A stretch of DNA of 64,000 nt, taken from assembly GCA_944390025.1 (NCBI GenBank), contig CALXOK010000003.1:1-64000 (forward strand), given 5' to 3'. The position numbers and the translations under genes were made by a program. Positions 24,180 through 31,773 of the stretch are shown here, piece by piece; the first letter of the stretch is position 1; every line of letters begins with the position of its first letter. Source of the DNA: an uncultured Spirochaetales bacterium. GTDB lineage: Bacteria; Spirochaetota; Spirochaetia; Sphaerochaetales; Sphaerochaetaceae. The notes beneath the pieces are model-generated. The model was not told where the DNA came from and did not search any database. It was given only the letters and a program-made list of their open reading frames with translations.

Positions 24180-24248
24180 CAGAAATTGTTAGCGTGTGCT
24201 AACCTTAATTTCTGAAGTTAGTCTATGCAAACTCATATTCTTAGTCAA
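24180..24248 (-). promoter_or_regulatory. feo promoter with nested inverted-repeat operator
   Basis: Minus strand: TTGACT (24243-24248), 17-nt spacer, TAGACT (24220-24225). Immediately downstream lies a nested palindrome: outer arms CAGAAATT (24180-24187) and AATTTCTG (24207-24214), inner arms GTTAGC (24188-24193) and GCTAAC (24198-24203). It covers the transcription start and 5' leader. It does not match the canonical Fur or DtxR/IdeR spacing, so the regulator is open; it could also act as an RNA hairpin just before the ribosome-binding site. Confidence 0.65.
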
Positions 24249-24497
24249 CACTTTTCCATAAAGAAAGCAAAAATTTTGAATTTTATGCAATTTAACTGAA
24301 TCAGAACTGATATCAGGCTACAATAGCTGAAATAGAGTGAAACGAATTCGAATTAAATATGACAAACAATAATCAGTCGAAATTATAAGGCAATCATATT
24401 AATTGGAAGAACTTATCTTCAAAATTAAAAATAAGCTAAATTAACATTAAAATCTCTTGTATGAACAACGCTTCAGGTGTTAATCTCCAAAACCGCC
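24249..24497. other. AT-rich divergent intergenic region
   Basis: About 250 nt between the feo promoter and lrgA. It is strongly AT-rich and holds no credible gene. It should contain the lrgA promoter, but several weak TATAAT-like stretches prevent a single choice. Confidence 0.5.
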
Positions 24498-24857
24498 ATG
24501 AAATACCTCAAGCAACTCGCAATCGTCTTTCTCTTCTGTCTTGCAGGAGAATCGATAAGCTTTTTTCTGCCATTCACCTTTCCTTCAACGATAATCTCGC
24601 TGCTCCTGATGCTCGTATGTCTTCTTTGCAATGTGATAAAAGAAGATACCATCAAAGATGTATCTGATTTCCTGCTTATGAACATGGCATTCTTCTTCAT
24701 CCCGGCAGGAGTTGAGATAATCGAGCACTTTGCATTGATACGCTCTATACTCATTCCGTTCATCTTAATAGCCATTGTCTCGACAATAGCTGTCATGCTC
24801 GTCAGTGCAGGTGCTGTCGCACTGGCATTGAAGGCAGAAAGGAGGTTCAGAAAATGA
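24498..24857 (+). CDS. lrgA: LrgA/CidA-family holin-like protein
   Basis: A 119-aa membrane protein with four hydrophobic segments and family motifs CLAGESISFFLPFTFPSTII (about residues 14-33) and NMAFFFIPAGVEIIEHF. LrgA/CidA proteins are holin-like and, with LrgB/CidB, affect murein hydrolase activity or small-molecule export such as pyruvate. The start at MKYLKQL matches homologues; a GTG seven codons upstream is also possible. It overlaps lrgB by four bases. Confidence 0.88.
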   Translation: MKYLKQLAIVFLFCLAGESISFFLPFTFPSTIISLLLMLVCLLCNVIKEDTIKDVSDFLLMNMAFFFIPAGVEIIEHFALIRSILIPFILIAIVSTIAVMLVSAGAVALALKAERRFRK

Positions 24858-25543
24858 TGAAAGCCCTTTTCTCTTCTCCTCTTTTTGCAATTGCTCTCTC
24901 AGTATTTGCATATATGGCAGGACTCTGGCTTAACAGGAAAACGCACCTTGCGCTTTTCAACCCGCTTCTTGTCGCATATGTAATCGTCATCTCCTTTCTT
25001 ATTGTTTTCTCCATTCCCCTTGAATGGTATGAAAAAGGCGGCTCATTCATAGATTTGTTCCTTGCACCGGCAACAACAGTGCTTGCCCTGACAATCTACA
25101 GACAACGAAGCATAGTAAGACAGCATCTTCTTGCTGTCTTTGCCGGAACCATTGCAGGTTCTATAGCATCCATGGGTTTCATCTGGGTCCTGAGCAGGAT
25201 TCTGAACCTTCCTGAGGACATTGCCTTCTCGCTTCTCCCTAAAAGCATAACAACCCCGCTTGCAATTGCTGTGAGCAACAGCATCGGAGGCATTCAGGCT
25301 GTCACAGTGCTTGCTGTGATTATCACAGGAATCACAGGGAACATACTTGCCCCTATAGTATTCAGACTTTTCAGAATCAAGGATGAGATTGTCCAGGGAA
25401 TCTCAATCGGAACTGCAAGCCACGCAGTAGGAACAAGCAAGGCTCTTGAGCTGGGAGAGATTCAAGGAGCCCTGTCCTCAGTCGCCATGGCAATAAGCGG
25501 AATAATCACGGTCATTGTGGCAACAGTGGTTTTCCCGGCATAA
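24854..25543 (+). CDS. lrgB: LrgB/CidB-family membrane protein
   Basis: A 229-aa LrgB-family protein with about seven membrane segments. Family landmarks: LALFNPLLVAYVIVI (about residues 29-43), LAPATTVLALTIYRQ, SITTPLAIAVSNSIGGIQAV, and SHAVGTSKALELGEIQGA near the C-terminus. It acts with LrgA in the inner membrane. Two consecutive ATG codons begin the frame, with GGAGG upstream inside lrgA. It converges with the methyltransferase gene, leaving a 10-nt gap and no clear terminator. Confidence 0.9.
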   Translation: MMKALFSSPLFAIALSVFAYMAGLWLNRKTHLALFNPLLVAYVIVISFLIVFSIPLEWYEKGGSFIDLFLAPATTVLALTIYRQRSIVRQHLLAVFAGTIAGSIASMGFIWVLSRILNLPEDIAFSLLPKSITTPLAIAVSNSIGGIQAVTVLAVIITGITGNILAPIVFRLFRIKDEIVQGISIGTASHAVGTSKALELGEIQGALSSVAMAISGIITVIVATVVFPA

Positions 25544-25553
25544 GCCAAATCAG

Positions 25554-26765
25554 TCAGTCCTTTATTTCCTGAATGCGTTTTCCCATGATTTCAATAAGGC
25601 CGACAACAAGAGCATTTCCCATACAGAAGTAGCGGAACTTCTGCGGCATACCGGTATTTGTCCAGTTATCGGGGAATCCGTCAAGACGCTCGCATTCCAC
25701 TGGTGTCAGAAGCCTCAGACGGCCACTTTCCGGATCTCGTACAACATGTGTTGACCTGTTTTTTGAGGACTCTCCCGTAAGCATTGTCCGGCTTGGCTTG
25801 TCGAGAAAGTCAGGATAAGCTATCGGCCCTTCTGAATAATTATATTCATGTCCATTAGCTGCAATTCTCTTCTCCCGCTTCGCCCCCTTCATATACTCCC
25901 ACTGGGCTTCATCTTCTTTCTTAATATAGAAGTCCTCAGAAACATTATGTTCCAGGCATTCACCAAGAGTCTTACGAGGTCCATCGTAAACAGCTTCAAC
26001 ACGGAGAGTATGAACCTCATTACCAATGCAATAACCACTGTTCTCGAAAGCAGCATGGAAAGTATCTGAAACTTCTTTTATATCCGGAAGAAGCTTTACC
26101 ACTGACGGTATTAAGTTCTGTCCATACAAACGGCACGGAAAAACAGGAGCAAAGAAACCGGACTCAAGAAGAACTCTGTCAGCACTCTTCTTTCCATACA
26201 ATGTTTTCTGAATGTTCTTGTCTTTTGTTGCGAATATGAAAGTCCTGCGCCTTCTCTGAGGGAAGCCGTAATCAGCAGCGTTAATCACACGCCATTCAAC
26301 CGTATATCCTAGAGAAGACAGGCATGCCAGAATAATACCAAAATCACGTCCCCTCTGTTTTGCCGGAGACTTCAGGAGTCTGTCAACATTTTCCAGAAGG
26401 ATGAACCTTGGCATCTTAGCTGATGCAATCCTGTAAATTTCCCACCAAAGGACACCCTTCTTTCCTTGAATACCTTTTGAGTTCGCCAGCGTGGATGCAA
26501 CTGAATAATCCTGGCAGGGGAATCCTCCGACAAGAAGCTCATGAGCAGGGATGTCTGCGGCATCAACAGTAGCGACATCAACATTCAGATTCACGCTTTC
26601 TGGAAAATGAGAGTTATAACAGTCAAACGCCCACTGGCTCTTCTTCCCGGGTTCCCACTGATTTGCAAAGATGACTTTCCACCCGGATTCACGAAGTCCG
26701 AGATTGAAACCACCCACTCCGGCAAAGAGTTCAACTACTGTATTTTCCTGTGTGCGTACTGTCAT
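25554..26765 (-). CDS. DNA (cytosine-5)-methyltransferase
   Basis: A 403-aa C5 methyltransferase: motif I VELFAGVGGFNLGLRESGW for AdoMet, motif IV VGGFPCQDYSVA with the catalytic cysteine near residue 84, motif VI ILLENVDRLL, motif VIII DYGFPQRRRRTFIFA and motif X FRYFCMGNALVVGLI. The start MTVRTQ at 26765 was chosen because AGGAGA precedes it; the longer frame would add a spurious hydrophobic leader. With the Sau3AI-like endonuclease 1 kb away it probably methylates the cytosine of GATC to protect the host. Confidence 0.9.
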   Translation of the reverse strand: MTVRTQENTVVELFAGVGGFNLGLRESGWKVIFANQWEPGKKSQWAFDCYNSHFPESVNLNVDVATVDAADIPAHELLVGGFPCQDYSVASTLANSKGIQGKKGVLWWEIYRIASAKMPRFILLENVDRLLKSPAKQRGRDFGIILACLSSLGYTVEWRVINAADYGFPQRRRRTFIFATKDKNIQKTLYGKKSADRVLLESGFFAPVFPCRLYGQNLIPSVVKLLPDIKEVSDTFHAAFENSGYCIGNEVHTLRVEAVYDGPRKTLGECLEHNVSEDFYIKKEDEAQWEYMKGAKREKRIAANGHEYNYSEGPIAYPDFLDKPSRTMLTGESSKNRSTHVVRDPESGRLRLLTPVECERLDGFPDNWTNTGMPQKFRYFCMGNALVVGLIEIMGKRIQEIKD

Positions 26766-26937
26766 ATTTCTCCTGTTTGACATCACCATCATAATTGAAA
26801 TGAAGCTTAAATGGAAGATCAAAAAGAAGAGTATCAGAAAATATTTTTTCGATCCAGAGGTAAGATTCGGTAGAAAATTGAATTCCCTCGCCTGGATTTC
26901 TGAATCAACTGCTGATATCCTGGACAAGAGAAAGGAA

Positions 26938-27738
26938 ATGAGCAGGAATCCGAACTGGACAGAAGAGGAAGATATTCTGGCACTCTGTCTGTATTACGAA
27001 TTGCCTTATGGCCAGCACGACAAGAACAACAGCAAAGTCAAGGAGCTTTCTGGAATTCTCAGAAGGAGAACCCCGGATTCCGTTGCCATGAAACTCAACA
27101 ATTTCAAGTCTTTTGACACGGCTTACTCCGGAGATGCACTCGGGCATGCCTCATCCACAGACAAGCGGGTCTGGGAAATGTTCATCAACGACCCTGCACT
27201 GCTGTTTGAAACCAGAAAAAGAATACTCGGTGACATGTACAGAGAGGAAATTTCAGATAAAGGAAGAACTGCTGTCTATCTTACGGATTCTGAAATGGAG
27301 AAGCTGGCAAACGAAATTAATTTCAGCGAAGAAGACAACAAACGGATACAGGCATGGAGAGAAAGGCAGTGGGCATTCAGACTCTCCCTGTTCAGGGGTT
27401 ATGACTCACAGTGTTGCCTGTCCGGAGTGAGTGCACCTGATTTTCTCATCGCCTCACACATTGTTCCATGGAATAAAGACAAAGAGAACAGACTCAATCC
27501 AAGAAACGGGCTTCTTCTGAATGTCTTTCTGGATAAGGCTTTCGATAAAGGCTACATTTCCATCAAGAAAGATGATTACACTGTAATGGTCTGTCCTGAT
27601 ATAAAAGATACAGGAATCAGACAACAGCTATTACGTTATGAAGGCTGTAAAATCAGACTTCCCAGAAATCCTGAGCGTTGGCCTGAAAAGCAGTTCCTTG
27701 AATACCATAACGACAATATTTTCAAAAGACAGGCTTAA
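26938..27738 (+). CDS. HNH endonuclease
   Basis: A 266-aa protein beginning RNPNWTEEEDILALCLYYELP, a common N-terminus of HNH restriction-type proteins. The C-terminal HNH_2-type domain shows CCLSGVSAPDFLIASHIVPW, then NPRNGLLLNVFLDKAFDKGYISI. The ATG at 26938 follows AAAGGA; a start 46 codons upstream is possible but adds a lysine-rich leader not typical of the family. It lies between the methyltransferase and the Sau3AI-like gene, transcribed opposite to both, so it may be a second nuclease of the same defence locus, perhaps for modified DNA or a Vsr-like role. Confidence 0.85.
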   Translation: MSRNPNWTEEEDILALCLYYELPYGQHDKNNSKVKELSGILRRRTPDSVAMKLNNFKSFDTAYSGDALGHASSTDKRVWEMFINDPALLFETRKRILGDMYREEISDKGRTAVYLTDSEMEKLANEINFSEEDNKRIQAWRERQWAFRLSLFRGYDSQCCLSGVSAPDFLIASHIVPWNKDKENRLNPRNGLLLNVFLDKAFDKGYISIKKDDYTVMVCPDIKDTGIRQQLLRYEGCKIRLPRNPERWPEKQFLEYHNDNIFKRQA

Positions 27739-27741
27739 TTT

Positions 27742-29148
27742 TCATTCCTGCACCAATGGCCGGAATGGAGTCCTGTTATCTACAATTTCCTGAATATACT
27801 CGTTGTTCAGCCAGAAGCATTTCTTTTTTTCAAATGTTCCTTGCGGAGTCTCCATAAGGCTGGCCCCATTCCGGCCTTTCGGGCGCACGTGAGCAATTCT
27901 CTTTTTGCTGGCGTTGATAAAATGCTTATAATCGCCATTCATTATTTTGTTTCTGGTGTCTTCCCATACGACCTGAGCTGTTTCCAGATCTGCAACCGGC
28001 ATATTCCATAACACAAAGCCATCGAACACATAGTCGTCATCATCTTTGTCCTTCTTCCGGAAAAACATGAATATAAACTTGCTTGTCAGCTCTTCATAGA
28101 AAAGACTGTCTTCCCAGTCCTCTGTGACGATATCCTTGAAATAAATATTCCGAAAAGACATAGCCTCATTGACTTTGCCATTTGCCTCAATCCTCACGGA
28201 TTTGACCTGAATGTTTCCAGCCTCAAACTCATGATAGTTCTCATCTTTCTGTAACCCGAGCATCGGTTTCATCAATCGTGCATATCGGGATTTATCCTTC
28301 GGATTAAACTTCGTTCCTGTAATTCTGGCAATTTTAGCACCGCAGATACCAAAATATCTGTCAAGCCGTTCATGGAGCAAAACATCAAGAGGCTTCCAGA
28401 CCTTTCCTGTCTGCAGGCTTTTTTCAGAATGCCTGTTTTCTCTGTCTGCAGCCAGAGTCTTATATATACTCTTTATGTAACTGGATTTCAGACACAACGC
28501 ACGACCCGGTGCAGGGATATCAGAGTATGGCTGCTTTTGCATGGATTTTTCCTTGTTTCCACCTTTTGTACATGCACCAAGCAGAACAGTATCACCTTCA
28601 GAAAGAAGATGAGCCTCGCCTCTTCTTACTTTAGCAACTATTGTATTCCAGTCTTCTTCCAGCTGTTTGGAGTCTCTTAGCAAGGTATCCCAGATATCAA
28701 CAAGATCAATCTTGAAGTTTCCATAATCGACGGAGTTTTTCATATAGAAATAGAACACAAGAAGGAGGTGGGCATTCTTTGAAACGAACTTTGATGTGTC
28801 AAAACTCTCTTTAACGATATCCACAAATCTAAAGTGATTCAGGACAAGCCGTTCCTTGACAGTGACTGTCCCGTCTTGAAGCTTTTTCAGAGGAGAAGCT
28901 TTCAGCTCGATAGCAAGTTCTGAAAAGTCAGGTCTGGACTCGCTGTCATTCTTCTTATGAAAGAACCTCTCTTCGAGAAAGTCACCGAATCCACCCTTCC
29001 CTTTATACTCTATCTTGTATTCAGCTTCATCAGCTTTGGTGAACTCACTGATAAACTCAGGAGGAATAAAATTGACAGCATCGTTAATCGTCCGTCCTTC
29101 AAGTGTTCTGGCATAATAAAGCAGTTTCTCTCTCGACTTGAATTCCAT
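27742..29148 (-). CDS. Sau3AI-like (MutH-fold) type II restriction endonuclease
   Basis: A 468-aa protein with the two-domain layout of Sau3AI. The N-terminal MutH-like domain begins LEGRTINDAVNFIPPE, and RPDFSELAIELKASPLKKL (about residues 72-90) gives the catalytic D-x6-ExK. The C-terminal domain has a second MutH-like region with GNIQVKSVRIEANGKVNEAM. Sau3AI cuts GATC using one active and one DNA-binding domain. The cognate methyltransferase lies on the same strand beyond the HNH gene. It ends 4 nt from the HNH stop (convergent). Confidence 0.85.
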   Translation of the reverse strand: MEFKSREKLLYYARTLEGRTINDAVNFIPPEFISEFTKADEAEYKIEYKGKGGFGDFLEERFFHKKNDSESRPDFSELAIELKASPLKKLQDGTVTVKERLVLNHFRFVDIVKESFDTSKFVSKNAHLLLVFYFYMKNSVDYGNFKIDLVDIWDTLLRDSKQLEEDWNTIVAKVRRGEAHLLSEGDTVLLGACTKGGNKEKSMQKQPYSDIPAPGRALCLKSSYIKSIYKTLAADRENRHSEKSLQTGKVWKPLDVLLHERLDRYFGICGAKIARITGTKFNPKDKSRYARLMKPMLGLQKDENYHEFEAGNIQVKSVRIEANGKVNEAMSFRNIYFKDIVTEDWEDSLFYEELTSKFIFMFFRKKDKDDDDYVFDGFVLWNMPVADLETAQVVWEDTRNKIMNGDYKHFINASKKRIAHVRPKGRNGASLMETPQGTFEKKKCFWLNNEYIQEIVDNRTPFRPLVQE

Positions 29149-29364
29149 ACTTCATCCTATCAGACTTTCAATGTGAAAATGCCTTTTAAGTATACAGCAT
29201 AACTACATACAAATTTTAATATTGCAAATCTCCAGTTTCAATAAATCAGGTCGACAATGTAGAAATTGTAACAACACTTCAAGATTAATCTCTCATGAGT
29301 TCTTGCTAAACTGCTGAATCCGATCAATTCTTCACTTACATATCTGTAAAAAAGGAGACCGGCT

Positions 29365-29652
29365 ATGACAATATCCCGCGAGATTAATGGAGTCACTGAA
29401 ACCATAGCACTTACAAAATCCGAAATGAAACGTGCTGCAACTATTGTCCGCGAAAACGATTTGATTTCATTTGCAGAAAACATGCTCATGACAGGCTACC
29501 CCGCAATATGGAAAGATGTTGAGTTGCGAGAGATTTTCATTTCGTCTTATCTACATGAATGGCTGAAATATGACAGCACTGACGACATTGATGTTTTCAA
29601 CATTGTGCTTGAAGAGTTGTCCGGTGGCAGCAAAACCCAGCAGGATTTCTAA
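29365..29652 (+). CDS. hypothetical protein (95 aa)
   Basis: A 95-aa acidic, mainly helical protein beginning MTISREINGVTETIALTKSE, without a recognisable domain or membrane segment. A strong AAAAAGGAG lies 7 nt before the ATG, which supports expression. It follows the restriction locus on the opposite strand. Similar small acidic proteins occur on plasmids and integrated elements of gut bacteria, but I cannot assign a family. Confidence 0.65.
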   Translation: MTISREINGVTETIALTKSEMKRAATIVRENDLISFAENMLMTGYPAIWKDVELREIFISSYLHEWLKYDSTDDIDVFNIVLEELSGGSKTQQDF

Positions 29653-29768
29653 TGAAAAGAGAGAAACTGCTTATTGACTTTCTGACTTTCAAACACTCAG
29701 ATTTTCCATCGTTTCCAAAAGAAAATAAAAAACCCCTCGCGCGGGAAAAAGGAGGTAAACCGCTGTAA
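29652..29768 (+). CDS. possible 38-aa basic peptide
   Basis: A 38-codon frame starts in the stop codon of the previous gene (TAATG): MKREKLLIDFLTFKHSDF, then a proline- and lysine-rich tail. The overlap suggests coupling. However, its 3' third runs antisense through the terminator of the candidate small RNA on the other strand, and it shows no family resemblance, so it may be a chance frame. Confidence 0.35.
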   Translation: MKREKLLIDFLTFKHSDFPSFPKENKKPLAREKGGKPL

Positions 29769-29824
29769 GGGGAACAAAAGGAGGTAAATTTATATGTCTG
29801 GGAACTTGGTGTTCCCTGTGTTAT
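29727..29824 (-). ncRNA. candidate small RNA with two anti-Shine-Dalgarno motifs
   Basis: A promoter (TTGACA-17-TATCTT) predicts a start near 29824. About 98 nt later a stem-loop, outer CCCCT/AGGGG and inner GCGG/CCGC, runs into six T (29732 to 29727), a rho-independent terminator. The transcript would carry a 6-bp hairpin GGGAAC-ACCAA-GTTCCC near the 5' end and two copies of UUUACCUCCUUUU (opposite 29776-29788 and 29747-29759), one between the stems and one in the terminator loop. CCUCC-type loops are the usual seed of small RNAs that block ribosome-binding sites. No protein gene lies in the 318-nt gap to the next stop. Confidence 0.6.
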
Positions 29825-29830
29825 GGCCTT

Positions 29831-29889
29831 AAGATAAAGGAATACGGATTTTATGTCAATATTTTTTTTGAAAATTTGTATACAAATTT
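29831..29889 (-). promoter_or_regulatory. promoter and upstream palindrome for the candidate small RNA
   Basis: On the minus strand a consensus -35 TTGACA (29854-29859) and TATCTT (29831-29836) are 17 nt apart. A perfect 18-bp palindrome AAATTTGTATACAAATTT (29872-29889) is centred about 56 nt before the predicted start, a normal place for an activator or repressor. The surrounding T/A tracts could also act as an UP element. Confidence 0.6.
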
Positions 29890-30038
29890 GAATTTTTTAT
29901 TCTTTTTCTGTTCGGATGGATTTTTTTATATTGGCTTATTCTTTATAATATAATTAATTATAAAAGATATTCATTCCAGAAAAAATTTTTGTAAAATAAG
30001 ATTTTCTTTAGATTTCTCATTCAGTTTTGACAAAAAAA

Positions 30039-30064
30039 CAGGACAGCCTGCTAAAACTGTCCTG
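30039..30064 (-). terminator. terminator of the pfk operon
   Basis: CAGGACAG (30039-30046) pairs perfectly with CTGTCCTG (30057-30064). On the minus strand it is followed, after one base, by seven T, about 25 nt past the phosphofructokinase stop. Confidence 0.85.
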
Positions 30065-30086
30065 CCTGATTCAGTTGTTTCAGTCT

Positions 30087-31412
30087 TCAGTTCTTCATAC
30101 TGAAGGGCTGTCTTGTATTCTCAAGGACGTCTCTCCAGAGGCTTCCCTCGATATCAACATGGCTTCTCTTGGAAACAGCCTGCTTGATCGGGAGATAGAC
30201 AAACTGGTTGTTCACGCAACTTACAAGACATCTTGTCTTTCCAGCCATTGCGGCATGGACGGCATGAGCACCGAGACGTGCACAGTAAATTGAGTCATAA
30301 CTGTTAGCCGGGGCTGAACGGATGATGTATGACGGGTCAATGTACTTGATTGATGTCGGGATACCCTCATCCTTGAAGTACTGCTTGATTCTCTCCTTGA
30401 GGAAGATACCGATGTCATGGTACTTGATGTTGCCGGAGGCATCAGTCTCTCCTGTAGGAGGAGCAAATTCCTGTCCCGCACCTTCTGCGACAAGGATGAC
30501 AGCATGTCCGCGCTCAAGGATTCTTCTCTTCAGATGCTCTAGAAGACCGTTCGGGCCATCAAGGTCAAAAGGACTTTCAGGAATGAGGCAGAAGTTGACG
30601 TCTGACTGGGCAAGGGATGTATGGGCGGCAATGAAGCCTGACTCACGTCCCATGACCTTTACAAGTCCGATTCCGTTGATTGAGTTCTTCGCCTCGACAT
30701 GGGCACCGCGGACTGACGGGACGGCACTTGCGACTGCAGTGTCAAAACCGAAGGATGAATCTATGAAGCTCAGGTCATTGTCGATTGTCTTTGGAACACC
30801 GACAACAGCGATTTTGAGTCCACGTCTTTTAATTTCCTCTCCGATATCATATGCACCGCGGAGCGTGCCGTCACCTCCGATTGTGATGAGAATATTAATA
30901 TTAAGTCTCTCAAGTGAATCGACAATCTCCTCAACCTGCTTTCCGCCGCCGCGGGCAGAGCCGAGGATTGTGCCGCCCTTCTCCTGAATGTCGTCAACGA
31001 CATCCGGATCAAGAGGGATGAGTGGCCAGGAAGAATTCTCCAGCAGACCGAGATAGCCGTACTGCACTCCAGAAATCCTCCTGACACCATAGCGGTACCA
31101 GAAGCATCTGACAACAGCCCTGATGACGTTGTTCAGTCCGGGACAGATTCCTCCGCATGTGCAGATTGCGGCATGGACGTGGCTGGGATTGAAGTAAATC
31201 TTCTCCCTCGGGCCTGCGACTTCCATTGCATCCTCGTGCACCGGCTGTCTTCTTCCGTCGACAACCTCCGTATCTGTCGAGTAAAGGACTTTGTCGTTGT
31301 CATTCACATAGTCGGCCATTCCATCCCCGCCCTGATGACTCATGCGGATTGGAGACTGGAGTTTGGCCTCTCCGAGGGTTTCGATGTCGAAATCATAAAG
31401 ACGGTCACCCAT
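30087..31412 (-). CDS. 6-phosphofructokinase, plant/clade-X type
   Basis: A 441-aa phosphofructokinase with N-terminal extension. Landmarks: CGGICPGLNNVIRAVV (about residues 85-100), QEKGGTILGSARGG, ITIGGDGTLRGAYDIG, VVGVPKTIDNDLSFID with the catalytic aspartate, and VKVMGRESGFIA. GGDGT carries the glycine of ATP-using enzymes, while PKTIDND carries the lysine typical of pyrophosphate enzymes; this pairing is that of plant and trypanosomatid ATP-PFKs, so ATP use is likely but not certain. The start has GGAGG and overlaps the end of the ModE-like gene. Confidence 0.88.
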   Translation of the reverse strand: MGDRLYDFDIETLGEAKLQSPIRMSHQGGDGMADYVNDNDKVLYSTDTEVVDGRRQPVHEDAMEVAGPREKIYFNPSHVHAAICTCGGICPGLNNVIRAVVRCFWYRYGVRRISGVQYGYLGLLENSSWPLIPLDPDVVDDIQEKGGTILGSARGGGKQVEEIVDSLERLNINILITIGGDGTLRGAYDIGEEIKRRGLKIAVVGVPKTIDNDLSFIDSSFGFDTAVASAVPSVRGAHVEAKNSINGIGLVKVMGRESGFIAAHTSLAQSDVNFCLIPESPFDLDGPNGLLEHLKRRILERGHAVILVAEGAGQEFAPPTGETDASGNIKYHDIGIFLKERIKQYFKDEGIPTSIKYIDPSYIIRSAPANSYDSIYCARLGAHAVHAAMAGKTRCLVSCVNNQFVYLPIKQAVSKRSHVDIEGSLWRDVLENTRQPFSMKN

Positions 31413-31773
31413 TATCGTATTCCTCCATTTTCTCTTTCAAAGCACTGCAGAACTCATTATACGGTTCCATCACCCTTTCTTTAGCCTCAAGCTGGAAAGT
31501 CCGGTAAAGTTTCACAAGTTCTTTACCGAAGGCTGTCAGACAGGCACCGTCACGGCTGACGCCGCCTTTCTTACGCTCCAGCACGGCAAAGCCGAGTTCC
31601 TCTTCCAGACGCTTTATCATATTGTACGCCTTGGTATAGGAAATTGTCATGTCTTTTGCGGCCTTCAGAAGGCTGCCAAGCTCATCGGTCTTCTCAAGAA
31701 GCCAGAGGACACCGATTCCCATGAACTTCTCGCCCTTGTCATCTGTAAGGTAAAGCTTTACTTTCAGCTCCAT
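31405..31773 (-). CDS. ModE-like winged-helix regulator
   Basis: A 122-aa protein matching the N-terminal ModE (LysR-type winged helix) domain: GIGVLWLLEKTDELGSLLKA, MTISYTKAYNMIKRLEEELG, VLERKKGGVSRDGACLTAFG. The molybdate-binding MOP domains of full ModE are absent, so a different signal is possible. It overlaps the aminotransferase stop and the phosphofructokinase start, which puts it in one operon. A molybdopterin-type enzyme locus lies about 8 kb away, but no direct link is shown. Confidence 0.82.
   Translation of the reverse strand: MELKVKLYLTDDKGEKFMGIGVLWLLEKTDELGSLLKAAKDMTISYTKAYNMIKRLEEELGFAVLERKKGGVSRDGACLTAFGKELVKLYRTFQLEAKERVMEPYNEFCSALKEKMEEYDNG

Noticed and set aside
26800-26937. 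Longer N-terminus of the HNH endonuclease
   Set aside because: The added 46 residues are lysine-rich and overlap the methyltransferase promoter region; the family-typical start RNPNWTEEE follows the ATG at 26938, which has AAAGGA upstream.
29795-29830. Resemblance of the minus strand (GGCCATAACACAGGGAACACC) to the 5' part of 5S rRNA
   Set aside because: The similarity stops after about 30 nt and the later 5S helices and the GAAC loop are absent, so it is neither a 5S gene nor a convincing remnant.
29794-29832. 12-codon frame (MSGNLVFPVLWP) after a perfect AAAAGGAGGTAAA site on the plus strand
   Set aside because: The strong Shine-Dalgarno occurs twice and nothing lies downstream to regulate. 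The same bases are better explained as anti-Shine-Dalgarno motifs of a minus-strand RNA that has its own promoter and terminator.
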